Assembly: GCF_024763615.1 (NCBI RefSeq)
Contig: NC_077223.1
Span: 98,146,627 to 98,210,626 of the forward strand
Source of the DNA: Phlebotomus papatasi
Taxonomy: Eukaryota; Arthropoda; Insecta; Diptera; Psychodidae
Reading direction: 5' to 3'
Length of the DNA stretch: 64,000 nucleotides
The notes under the pieces are model-generated. The model was given only the letters and a program-made list of their open reading frames with translations, ran no database searches and was not told the DNA's origin. The translations under genes and the position numbers were made by a program. Below, piece after piece: positions 22,721 through 33,391 of the stretch. Positions within the stretch are counted from its first letter, which is position 1, and each line of letters begins with the position of its first letter.

Positions 22721-24079
22721 AATGCTTTCTTTTTTTTACAGTAAAATATAATCTGAAAATATATTAATGGAAAAGAAGAAAATTTAAAACTCAATCAAAT
22801 GAAGCTAGGGAAAAGTAGACATAGGGAAAAGGGTAGATTTGCTTGAGTTTCTAATTTTTTTTCAGAAGTCCCAAAGAAAACACGCAAATTAAAAAAATAT
22901 ATAAATGTATATTTATGAAATTTAACAGTCAGATTTATAGAATTTTACCTAATTTTAATACAAGAAAAATCTACAATTTTGGTCTTTATTTAAATTTTAT
23001 GAAGTGTCTATGTTTCAGTAGAAAAATTATTACATCAAATTTTAAACTAAAAAAAAACAAGAGTTTGTCAAAATAAAATTTAAGGATATCGTTTTCAAAA
23101 AAATCATAAGATCAAAAATTTATATATCTCACTTGAACCAACAAAATGTGTATAAGAATAGCAAATAGAACTATTGCTAATTCAAGTGACGATATATTTA
23201 CTTCCTAATACAAAAGAGAACATCATTTTGATGCAACAATATTTTTCATTTGGATACCACAAAATCAGTATGGTACGAGGATATATTACAAAAAAATCGC
23301 CTATTTTATGTTTTTTTTTTTGCATTGTTACAAATTATTTTTATTAATAGAGCATTTCAAATTTAAAAATATCCAACTAAAACTAATCAATTCAGGCTTA
23401 TTTTGCAGTCATAAACAAAAAAAATCATTTGAGTTAGAACTACAGCAGTGCAGTTGCCAATGAAAATCTTAAATGGTAAAATCCCAAGAATTTAATTATT
23501 TTTAATATTTCAAATTCTTACTTGAGTGATTAACTGTTCTATCTAAAACAATTACTGGTTCGAGCTATTAACTACTAAAATGCTCAGAGCAAAATCAATA
23601 TGTCGAAATCTGCTCTAAAATAGTTCACTCTTATTCTGAGTGCCATAATTTTCAAGTAAACAATCCTCTTCAAAGGTCAAGCGAAGGTCATTTTTATCGT
23701 CAATACATTCTCTAATCTTTACAGGTAACCCTTCAAATAAATGGTGAAGAAGTCAAACACAACATTTGTGAGAACCCAATAGATAAGGAAAACAAGAGAA
23801 CACAGTGGGATCACATTCCAAAATCAAACAGAACTATTCGCCCTGGTTTGTCTTACAAGGTGGTTGTCGTTGTAATAATCATGATCAATGGTGAAAAGCA
23901 AAGAGACATTCTGAAAGAAACGTCTTGAGAAATTTATTACTTCTTCCGGGTAATATTCTATTGGAAGCTTGAAGGGTAAGAATTTAACGATTGTCTCCAG
24001 ACGATTGTAATCCCAAAGGTGATTATCTCCAATATTTTCAGAAATATTCTTTGTGGAATTTGTATTTGGTATATTCATC

Positions 24080-24147
24080 TTATTTCTATCAAAATTACGT
24101 AGATAAACTATCTCACCAGAATTGTGTGCAATATTTCTGGTGTCATA
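24080..24147. repeat. Diverged unit of the 143-bp array
   Basis: Contains CAAAATTACGTAGATAAAC, CACCAGAAT and TTTCTGGTGTCATAAAG, which match the 143-bp unit at 26594-28606. It continues on the other side of the solo LTR (AAGTTACTG at 24587), showing that the LTR landed inside such a unit. Confidence 0.6.
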
Positions 24148-24151
24148 AAGT

Positions 24152-24586
24152 CGTTGTCAGTTTTGACGCATTTTGTGCATTACAACTCAGTTTTCGAATA
24201 TTCGTATAGTGTAAACGTAGCCCAGATCACTGGGTAGTGTATCCTTCAAAAAAGTATTTAAATCCTTCAATCTAAAAAGTAAGGTAAAGTACCCTTTATT
24301 CGACCGGTTCCTCTATTCGACCGGTAGATTTATTTATTCAATTTAATTATATTTGCTATAATATTTTGTGTATGATCTAACATTAATAGGTCAATTATTC
24401 TTTAAATAATACGAATCAGTGACAAATTCATAGAAATTGATGAAATTCACCATCAAATATTCAAAAATTGACCCACCGGTCGAATAGAGGAACCCGGTCG
24501 AGTAAGGGTACTTTACCTTATTTAATTGACAAAAAAAATCATCTGGATCCGGAGACAACAAGGTGGCCTCAGTTGGGGTCAACACA
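24152..24586 (+). mobile_element. Solo LTR, internally deleted and split by a MITE
   Basis: Shares its start (TTTTGACGCATTTTGTGCAT) and end (CAAGGTGGCCTCAGTTGGGG) with the solo LTR at 30508-31339, but lacks the middle and carries the MITE at 24282-24518. AAGT flanks both sides (24148-24151, 24587-24590), a 4-bp duplication as in Ty3/gypsy-type elements. The motif AACGATTGTCTCCAG near 23986 also occurs in the other LTR, so part of an LTR may lie upstream too. Confidence 0.62.
24282..24518. mobile_element. MITE with AGGTAAAGTACCCT ends, TA target duplication
   Basis: The left end AGGTAAAGTACCCTTTATTC pairs with AGGGTACTTTACCT-type sequence on the right; CTCTATTCGACCGG occurs inverted near both ends. 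TA flanks both sides (24280-24281, 24519-24520). It is 237 bp, nested in the solo LTR. Confidence 0.78.
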
Positions 24587-24862
24587 AAGTTACTGTTTGA
24601 CAGTTATGTAGTGATCCAAATCTTATGGATCACTCTGTAAAAATATTTGAAGGAATTTGAGATGATCTGTAATTAATGATCCATACTTTATGGATCACTC
24701 TGCGAAGATAATTTATGGAAGTTGAAGAAGATCAAGACCAAAGAGGAATTAAAAAGAGTTCGATGGAGAAATTCTCACTTGGAGAATGACAAAAAAATAA
24801 AAGATCATCAAATAAGACTGACCAAACAACAGTAAGAAAAAAGTATTCAATAATATTCTTGG

Positions 24863-25302
24863 TGTTGTAGTAACTAAACTAAATAACTTGAGGCACCCTG
24901 TGCGCATGTAAATGCAACGTCAGCTTACCACACGCGAGGGTTGATAGACGCGTAGTCAGCACTCCGCGTGTGAGAAGCTCGCGCAAATATCCAAAGAAAG
25001 ACCATCGGTCAATCAGTGTGTTTATGATCCTCAAGGAGTTAAGAAGTTATGTAGTGTAAGGTTTGAAAATGTAGAAGTCAATGTGAGAGAGTGCTCCGAG
25101 AGAGAGAAAGAGATCCTCTTGGAGGGGGTTTGAGAGCGCGGCTATAAAAGAGCGAAGGATGCTGCCATCTTCCTCTTTGCCGCCCAGCCCTCAACAGATT
25201 AGTTCGTCAAGTCAAGTCAAGTGTCGCAATAAAAGCTTTTTCCTCAAGTCACAGTGTTTACTTCCGGTTTTCTAATAACGCGTGTCCACTCGAAATACGT
25301 CA
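24863..25302 (+). mobile_element. Putative 5' LTR of a Ty3/gypsy-like element
   Basis: Begins TGTTGTAGTAAC and ends ATACGTCA. It holds a TATA box (TATAAAAG, 25143-25150), a likely start region near 25198 (ATTAGTTCGTC), and AATAAA at 25228-25233. It is followed at 25304 by TGGCGACGGTAG, which looks like a tRNA primer-binding site, and then by the gag frame. No matching 3' LTR is seen. The boundaries are inferred from these signals. Confidence 0.55.
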
Positions 25303-25333
25303 GTGGCGACGGTAGAAAATAAAGTTTTGAAAG

Positions 25334-26501
25334 ATGCCCGATGATAAAAAAGATATTTCCGGGTCTTCAACGGCTGGCGCGCAATCGGCGGTACCACATG
25401 CAAATGGTTGTGGTAAGTTCCCATCGGGAGATCCTGAAGATGATGTCATCGGTTGGAAAGACCGCGTGGAGCAATACTTCGTGGCTGCAGGAACACCTCT
25501 AGACAAGCAAGTGGCTACATTAATCGCAAATATTCCCGGTGATACCTACAAGACGCTGAAAAAGTTGGCATTTCCTGTCTTGCCAAGCAAAAAAACTCTT
25601 ACGGAGCTTTTGCAGTTACTTGAATCTCACTACTTGAAGAAGAGCAACATCCGCTCAGAGAGATTCAAATTTCATCGCGCACAGCAAGAGGCGGGAGAGA
25701 GTGTTAGTGATTTTATTCTCCGGCTGAGAGGCTTAGCTGAGACATGCGAGTTCGGCAAATTCATACCAGGTGTCATTAGTAACGCGGGTAAACTGCGAGA
25801 GTCTGCGCTAGAAGACAGTCTTTGCGATCGATTTGTGGCGGGCTTAAGGAGCGAAAAAATCCAACAACAACTTCTTGCGTCCGAGAAAAACACTTTTCCT
25901 GAGTTGTGTGAGTTACCACTCAATTTGGAGATGGCTTTTCAAGAAGAAAAGGCTATCCATGGTGACAATTCCGTCAAGAAGGTGTCACAGAAAAAAAAAC
26001 TTCAATCGTCGTGAAGGAAAAACAACTCAGAAGAAACAACAAAACACCCAACGCAGTCAGAGCAAGGCCCAAAGTCAAAAGGAGCTTTGTCGTCGGTGTG
26101 GCAGGAAACAACATGATCCTGAGGATTGTCCAGCCAAAGATTGGACGTGTTTTTCATGCAACAAGGAGGGGCATACTAGTCAAGTGTGCACACAATCCAA
26201 AAAGTCTGGAAACTCTGAGAAGGTTAAGCGGATTCTGGAGGTGACTGGATCTGTGTCTCCTGTGGCAACTGTCTCGATGTCTATTGAGGGGCAGAAGATT
26301 CCAATGGAAATCGACACCGGAGCAGGACCATCACTATTGTCATACCAGGATTTTAAAGCTAAGTTTTCTCATTGTAAACTACTTGAATATTCTGTCAAAC
26401 TAAAGTCTTTTACGTCCGATTCCATTCAGGTGATTGGGAGAACGATGGTGCGAGTGGACTTTCCGACTGAGCAGCGCGTGTTAGAACTAGTGATTGTCTA
26501 G
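25334..26501 (+). pseudogene. Gag-protease fragment of an LTR retrotransposon, frame-shifted and truncated
   Basis: The first frame (25334-26014) encodes a gag capsid-type protein (DDVIGWKDRVEQYF, ERFKFHRAQQ, FILRLRGLAE). The following frame, shifted +1 at a run of nine A (25991-25999), encodes two CCHC zinc knuckles (CRRCGRKQHDPEDC, CFSCNKEGHTSQVC) and an aspartic protease (DTGAGPSLL). The frame ends at 26501; no reverse transcriptase, RNase H or integrase follows, so the element cannot be autonomous. The shift may be a single-base indel in the A run or a regulated shift. Confidence 0.8.
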
Positions 26502-26593
26502 ATCAAGTGCGAATAAAGAGTTATAAAAGTAAAATGGTGTTTTAAGTGAGACATTTAAGGAACATCAGGATACTCTCTACTACGCACCACGAC

Positions 26594-28606
26594 AGTGTCA
26601 TAGTTATTGTAGAACAGCTGACGTTGTTACTTCTAAATAAAGCGTTTCACAACATATTGGAGACGAGGATTTTAATTGAATCTCAAAATTACGTAGACGA
26701 ACTACCCCACCAGAATAATGCGTATAATATTCTTGGTGTCATAAAGTTATTGTAGAACAGTTAATGTTGTTACTTCTAAATAAAGCGTTTTACAACATAT
26801 TGGCGACGAGGATTTTAATTGAATCTCAAAATTACGTAGATGAGCTATCCCACCATAAGGAAGTGTATAATATTTCTGATGTCATAAAGTTACTGTAGAA
26901 CAGTTAATGTTGTTACTTCTAAATAAAGCGTTTTACAACATATTGGCGACGAGGATTTTAATTGAATCTCAAAATTACGTAGATGTACTACCCCACTAGA
27001 ATAAAGGGTGTATAGAATTTCCATTGATTGGAGATCTCTTAAAAATAAGAGACAAAAGACGGTTGAAGATATTTACTAAAGGAATGTATATTTCCAGGTG
27101 ATTCTCCACAGGTATAATATTTCTGATGTTATATTGTAGGAAGCAAATCATTGTTTAGAATTTAACAGCGTAACAAAAATGCTGAATTCCATTTAGGATG
27201 TTTATAAGACTTCAGTTTTGCAAAGATGCTGAGTTCAAATTGAGTTATGTATCACACTTTGTCTTTGTATAACACTTGTAATGAATCACGAATAAAGCAG
27301 AATAGATTTGGCAGAGCGTGCGGTTTGATTTTAAGAATACGTCAGATATAATATAGTCACTGTAGAACAGTTAATGTTGTTACTTCTAAATAAAGCGTTT
27401 TACAACATATTGGCGACGAGGATATTAATTGAATCTCGAAATTACGTAGATGAGCTACCCCACCATAATAAAGCGTACAATATTCTGATGTCATAAAGTT
27501 ACTGTAGAACAGTTAATGTTGTTACTTCTAAATAAAGCGTTTTACAACATATTGGCGACGAGGATTTTAATTGAATCTCAAAATTACGTAGATGAGCTAC
27601 CCCACCAGAATAAAGGGTATAATATTTCTGATGTCATAAAGTTACTGTAGAACAGTTAATGTTGTTACTTCTAAATAAAGTGTTTTACAACATATTGGCG
27701 ACGAGGATTTTAATTGAATCTCAAAATTACGTAGACGTACTACCCCACCATAAGAAAGTGTATAATATTTCTGATGTCATAAAGTTACTGTAGAACAGTT
27801 AATGTTGTTACTTCTAAATAAAGCGTTTTACAACATATTGGCGACGAGGATTTTAATTGAATCTCAAAATTACGTAGATGAGCTACCCCACCAGAATAAA
27901 GGGTATAATATTTCTGATGTCATAAAGTTACTGTAGAACAGTTAATGTTGTTACTTCTAAATAAAGCGTTTTACAACATATTGGCGACGAGGATATTAAT
28001 TGAATCTCGAAATTACGTAGATGAGCTACCCCACCAGAATAAAGGGTATAATATTTCTGATGTCATAAAGTTACTGTAGAACAGTTAATGTTGTTACTTC
28101 TAAGTAAAGCGTTTTACAACATATTGGCGACGAGGATTTTAATTGAATCTCAAAATTACGTAGATGAGCTACCCCACCAGAATAAAGGGTATAATATTTC
28201 TGATGTCATAAAGTTACTGTAGAACAGTTAATGTTGTTACTTCTAAATAAAGCGTTTTACAACATATTGGCGACGAGGATTTTAATTGAATCTCAAAATT
28301 ACGTAGATGAGCTACCCCACCAGAATAAAGGGTATAATATTTCTGATGTCATAAAGTTACTGTAGAACAGTTAATGTTGTTACTTCTAAGTAAAGCGTTT
28401 TACAACATATTGGCGACGAGGATTTTAATTGAATCTCAAAATTACGTAGACGTACTACCCCACCAGAATAAAGCAGTCAATATTCTTGGCGTCATAAAAT
28501 TATTGTACAACAGTGTACTAAAATGATATGCCGAATTTTTAAAACATTGCCAGAATTCTTTAATATATTGGCGACGAGAATTTTAATTGAATCTCTCTAT
28601 TATAAA
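26594..28606 (+). repeat. Tandem array of a 143-bp LTR-like unit (about 12 copies)
   Basis: The string AACAGTTAATGTTGTTACTT (or a close variant) starts at 26613, 26756, 26899, 27366, 27508, 27651, 27794, 27937, 28080, 28223 and 28366, nearly always 143 bases apart, with a worn copy near 28510. Each unit reads TGTCATAAAG...AATAAAGCG...TTTTACAACA, then TTGGCGACGAGGAT, then about 75 bases of leader. This resembles a very short LTR (TG...CA with a poly(A) signal) followed by a primer-binding site (compare TGGCGACG at 25304). No protein is encoded. It looks like a TRIM-type element multiplied in tandem. Confidence 0.85.
27003..27346 (+). mobile_element. Divergent LTR-like segment inside the 143-bp array
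   Basis: Breaks the array phase: adjacent unit marks are 467 bases apart instead of a multiple of 143. From about 27126 it begins TGTTATATTGTAGG, carries ACGAATAAAGC, and ends AAGAATACGTCA at 27346, like the end of the LTR at 24863-25302 (CGAAATACGTCA). It may be an LTR of a related but longer element. Confidence 0.45.
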
Positions 28607-29360
28607 AAGCATTTACTAATGCTCCAGACGTAGAATTACAGAAAATGCATTTACTGAGGTAATAAAGGTTTTATTTGTTTAAAATTGCTTTAGTACCCTC
28701 AGTCAGAGTCTTACTAATATTATTTTGAAGGTTTGAATTCATTTTGACCTTTCGTTTGGTTGCTGTCGCCAGTTCTGTGTGAAGAGTCAGAGAAAAAACA
28801 GCAAAATTCCTTGTGCAATATTTCTTGTTTTCAAAGTGCAAAAAATACCATCTAAGGTACTCCGACTGAAGCAAAGAGGGGCTGGGTCAGGGTTCGGGGA
28901 CTCATAGTGCCTAAGGTCAGGAATGATTGGCTTTACCGACCGGGCGTAGTTATTTTTAACTCCGTTCCAAGTGATTTGCATAGGTCTACAGATAGTTGCA
29001 TCTATTTTATCTTTCTGTTTAGTTCCATTTTAAAATAAGATTAAAAAAAAACAATTTTAAAGATATCCTCGATTCAAAAGTGCCCTACCTCCCCTTAACG
29101 TTTCCAGGCTACAGCAGATGTAACTGGAGCACCTCATGATATAATATAATCATCATGATATAATTTAGCTCTACAAACTAATCGTTAAGCTAAATTACAT
29201 TATAAGGCTCAGTTCCATTTAAAATAATAGAAAGTCCTCTTTCAATGGTTCATAATTGATTTAAAAAATTTTTTAGTTTCTGAAAATCATAAAAAATAAG
29301 GTTTCAGAAAAGTCAAAATTGTGTCCATAAGAATTATTACGGGGTATTATCAAATTTGGG
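28607..29360. other. Intergenic DNA with a small LINE-tail fragment
   Basis: Positions 28878-28945 (CAGGGTTCGGGGACTC and neighbours) match part of the LINE fragment near 41363-41410, so a short relic is likely. Around 29135-29215 there is a weak inverted repeat. No gene is recognised. Confidence 0.4.
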
Positions 29361-29556
29361 GTACTCAATAGGTTAAGTGGTAGAGCACTAGCTCTATGAT
29401 GCAAGTGTCCCGGGTTCGAATCACCTTTAGGCCACCAGGAATTTTTCTGGCGTTAAGGTGTTCGGATTGCAGCCAGTGAGCTTTCACTGCACTTGATTTC
29501 ACGGGCATGGGACTGACAACTTCGTCCCGTACAAGAAAAAATAATAATATATGTCT
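29361..29556 (+). mobile_element. tRNA-derived SINE
   Basis: An A-box-like sequence (GGTTAAGTGGTAGAGCAC, 29371-29388) and a B box (GGGTTCGAATC, 29412-29422) have tRNA spacing, but the head does not fold into a full tRNA. A non-tRNA body (CTTTCACTGCACTTGATTTC, ACTTCGTCCCGTAC) and an A/T-rich simple tail follow. This is the standard layout of a polymerase III SINE. Confidence 0.7.
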
Positions 29557-29650
29557 AGAAATCCTCTTGCGGGAAGGCCTAGTTCCTTCATAGAATATTG
29601 TGCCAGCAATATTATTATTTTCAAATTTGAGACACTTTTAAAGGCTAAAA

Positions 29651-30391
29651 AGACACTAGAGAGCGCATTTATTAAGCAAATGGGGTCATGTTTGGAGTCG
29701 TTGGAAAGGTCTTGCAATTTCCGACAAATTTGAATCGGTTTATAACCGATCATTTTTATACGAAATTTAATTAAATGACTTCTGAGGTGTATTTTGGGAA
29801 ATATTTTGAGTGATTTATAAATCTGTTGAAATCGGTCGTCAACCGGTTATTTAACGATAAGTAATTTGTGTTGGACTATAATTTTACTGCTCGAACTCTA
29901 CGGAGAGAGCAGTATAATCCCTCGATTTTTTCACCCCCCCCCCGGAATTTCCACCTTCCACCCCCCGGAGACCACTTTTCTCGACAAATCTTCACGTTTC
30001 AGACGATTTCTGAGAAATGTCACGCTGTTCGTCTGTCCGTCAGGCTGTCATCAGCTCTAGAAGCCAAACGGTTAGAGATAGAGACTTTCGGTGGACCCCC
30101 CAATAAGTCGACCCAAGGATTGTTAACATGCCCCACATTTTTCCTCACCCCTCCCCTTCCCCTCCAAAACTGTCATTTTGGAATTGCTCGAAAACGCGTC
30201 ATGCGTTTTTTTATGTTTGGATATGTTTTAGATTACAGAGCAAACATTTCGTTCATATACGAAAATACCGTTGAATCATTCCTAATAACGGTTTTTCAAG
30301 GTCAAATGCTAAAAAACGCTCTAGAGAGCGCATTTATTAAGCAAATGGGGTCATGTTTGGAGTCATTGGAAAGGTCTTGGAATTTCTGACA
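29651..30391 (+). repeat. Direct repeat pair (about 70 bp) with intervening unknown DNA
   Basis: Positions 29651-29722 and 30322-30391 share CTAGAGAGCGCATTTATTAA and GGGTCATGTTTGGAGTC. The sequence between includes CTGTCCGTCAGGCTGTCA and C-rich runs. A diverged inverse relative lies near 3316-3430. The ORF through it matches nothing I know; it is probably repeat-derived. Confidence 0.5.
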
Positions 30392-30507
30392 AAACTAAAC
30401 CGGTTCTAATCAGTTTTGAATCGGTAATTAACCGGCTTATAACCGATAAAAAATTTTTATCTGAAAATCAATCCTATTACTTTTAAAACTATTTTAGGGG
30501 ATCTTTT

Positions 30508-31339
30508 TGTTGTGACGCATTTTGTGCATCACAACTCAGTTTTCAAATATTCATGATCGCGCTGGTTCTTTCGTGAAATATCAAGAAGAGACATGATAGA
30601 TCATGTCTAGCGCCGCGAGTTTTTCTATCCAATTAGTCCTTACGAAATTTATAGCCCAGAGACAAAGTAACACCTTGAAGCCATTAGGCAGGTGTTCGTA
30701 AAATCACGATGGGCGAGATATGAGTGACCAAAAAGGGGGTGCATTTGTTGGCTTAAGCAAACAAAGGCACCCTATATTCCTGGAAAACTCGTAAAGTGGA
30801 TGATCTATGGTGACAAGCTTTTAAGATTACTTTCTCTTCGAGACGGTGGTAAAAAATTAGAGCTTGCGCCAAGAAAGCCATAAAATTTTGAAGAATAGAA
30901 ATGGGGACAAGGATGGCAAAGGATCAAAAAGGTGTGATCCTCGGTCATCTCAATAAGGCACCCCCTTTCTTAAGATATAGAAAGTGTTGGAGAAAACTAG
31001 AGATAGCGAAAGTGAATAGTTGGATATTTTAATAGGAACTTAACGATCGTCTCCAGACGATCGTTATCTAGAGGTTCGTCCTGAATCACTAATCGGACAC
31101 CTTCCCATGGGAAATAATGTCGAATAGAATTAGGGTGCGAGTGGAGGATTTTAGTATAAAAAGTGTAGCTAGATTCAAGAGGTTGGTTTAGTCACTGTGT
31201 AAACGTAGCCCATGCCATTGGGCAGTGTAACAATCTTCCTTAATAAAAAGTGTAGCAACTCACAAAAAAAAATGTAATTGAGGAAACAACATCAACTGGA
31301 TCCAGAGGCAACAAGGTGGCCTCAGTTGGGGTCACCACA
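30508..31339 (+). mobile_element. Solo LTR (TGTTGTGAC...GTCACCACA)
   Basis: Inverted ends TGTTGTGAC and GTCACCACA are flanked by TTTT on both sides (30504-30507, 31340-31343). It is 832 bp with no internal ORF. It contains a 24-base palindrome, AACGATCGTCT-CC-AGACGATCGTT (31042-31065), and a possible TATA box (GTATAAAAAG near 31153). A shortened copy of the family is at 24152-24586. Confidence 0.68.
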
Positions 31340-31426
31340 TTTTGAGAGATATATGTTTCGATTCAAATCGGTTGAGAACCGGTAATTGGTAAATGATGCG
31401 AAAGTACCTTTGCAGTATAGCATCTA

Positions 31427-31624
31427 GGGAAACTGGGGCACCACCAAACACTAATTTTTATTTCTAAACTACTTAGACTATCTCGACCATCCCTTCAATG
31501 GACAAGCATCCCTATAGTGCCTATAAATTCCTATAGGTCTTATCCTCTGAAGTCGCATATCCGATTAATTAAAAAATCGCAGTGTTTGGTGGTACCCCGT
31601 GTTTGGTGGTGCCCCAATTTCCCC
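31427..31624. mobile_element. MITE with GGGAAACTGGGGCACCACC ends, TA target duplication
   Basis: The left end GGGAAACTGGGGCACCACC pairs with GGTGGTGCCCCAATTTCCCC. TA flanks both sides (31425-31426, 31625-31626). It is 198 bp. The sequence GTGTTTGGTGGT is repeated at the right end. Confidence 0.82.
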
Positions 31625-31889
31625 TAAGCCTGGGACGCTTTGCCACCCGGTTATTTTTAGTTAAATAATTGGCCATGCACTGCTGTAAGAAATCTATCAT
31701 TTATATTATTATAGTCAGAAAGAAAATTGTCTTAATGCCTTTTTACATGATACTTAAAAAAAATTACACATTTATGATAATTTTATAATGGGCTAAAGAT
31801 TTGAATCATTCAAATCTCTAGCCAAACAGAAAACTCGATAAAACTAAAATAATAATTAATTTTTGATAAATAATGCTTTATGGAATATA

Positions 31890-32857
31890 AGGGAAAAGTC
31901 GTCTGCCTTTAAATGCAGCAGCCTTCAAATGTTGCGATTTTCTCGTTGTTCTCAAAAGCATAAATTATATTCTATTAACTATTAGGTAGCTATCCATCAT
32001 CCTCACAAATCATCAAAAAATGGAGAGCCTAGCTCCTATTTCCTAGATGCTAGATCAAAAAAAAAAAATGAAAATGAGCTCTAAACTGTAATTTTGATGT
32101 TCCACAAATCATGTGATTTTTCATAGTAAAAATCATTTTACAAATAAATCTTCCATTGTGACACATAGAAGGTTAATCAGGCTTAATATTTCTGTTAATA
32201 CATTTTGGTTCAGATGACACAATTTTTGTGGGTGGCAAAAATTTGCAAATATCACCCTGCAGCAGCCTTTAAATGCTAATGTCGTGTGCCTTTAAATCCT
32301 ATCTTTCCATACATCAAAACATGTGAAATCGAACTCCTACTTTTCTCTGACGAACGTCATACAAATACTTATAACCTGCTATCTTGCTCCGGCCGGGATG
32401 TTTCAAGTTGACAATTTTCAACTTCAATGGCTTTTTCTTCCAAATTTTCAAGTGCAAAACAGTGCTTCAGAAAAATGTGAAGAAAAGTTATTGTGTAATG
32501 TCTTTTGACTGCAGTGATGATTTTAGTGAGTGCGTTAGGCTTCAAACTAATCATTTATAGCCCATTTAGTTTTATTGATTCAATATTCTCAGTGAAAAAA
32601 AAAACATTTAAAGGCAGCTGCCTCGCGTTTGAAGGCAGACTATGCCAGCTGCCTTCATACAAATCGACATCACTTTTTTAATTTCCTCAGAAAGAAAAAC
32701 TGAGGACTTGTAAGTGCTAAATGAGGTAATCATATACGCCGAATGAATAAGAGAATTTTTTGGTGTAGTAGAAAATAAAATCCATTTTGTGGATTCTTCA
32801 GAAAAAAATTTTAAATTTGGAACTCCATTTTTCGTTTGAAGGCAGACGACTTTCCCC
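31890..32857. mobile_element. TIR element with GGGAAAAGTCGTCTGCC ends, TA target duplication
   Basis: The left end AGGGAAAAGTCGTCTGCCTT pairs with AGGCAGACGACTTTCCCC. TA flanks both sides (31888-31889, 32858-32859). It is 968 bp without a recognised protein. The subterminal motif CTTTAAATGC/CCTTTAAA recurs inside near both ends. A related left end is visible at about 53475 (GGGAAAGTGGTCTGCCTTTG). Confidence 0.78.
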
Positions 32858-33391
32858 TACTGTTTTAGTCGAATATTGAGATTTTTTTTAGTTGTTATTG
32901 AAAAAAAATGATTTGTATCAAATTCATGGCAGTGATTGGCGCTATAGTAAAATAATGTTCATCCTCTATGACTTGTGATACCAAATATTCGTAATAAATT
33001 ATTTAACTACATTACAATAATTATTATTTATAATCACATTGTGAAAAAGCTTTTCATATCTACTAGGAAAAAGACCCGCTTTTTGTTCTATTTTAAGGAT
33101 AAATATTATTGAGTTTTGAGAAGTAATCTCGATGTTCTCTTTTTTTTTGTTTACCTTAATCATCTCGAATACCTTCTTTTTTTTTAGTAACTCAAAAAAA
33201 TACTGTACAGTCTAACTTGTAAAATTACGCGAAATACTACTTTTCTTTACCATTTGACTTAATATTTCACGCGGTAACAAATTTTTCAGTCGAAAAAATT
33301 AGGAAATTAAATAATGATAAAAAAAAACAATAGCATAAAACTATCTGATAACGTAAAACATACCATAATAGCTGAACAAGGCGGCCCTCCG

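Noticed and set aside
23824..24078. 84-codon minus-strand ORF as a host gene
   Set aside because: No recognisable domain, AT-driven composition, and it runs into the 143-bp repeat remnant and LTR-related DNA.
26594..28606. CRISPR array
   Set aside because: The whole 143-bp unit repeats without unique spacers, in an insect genome, with no cas genes.
29361..29440. Functional tRNA gene
   Set aside because: A and B boxes are present, but the stems do not pair into a cloverleaf and a SINE body follows.
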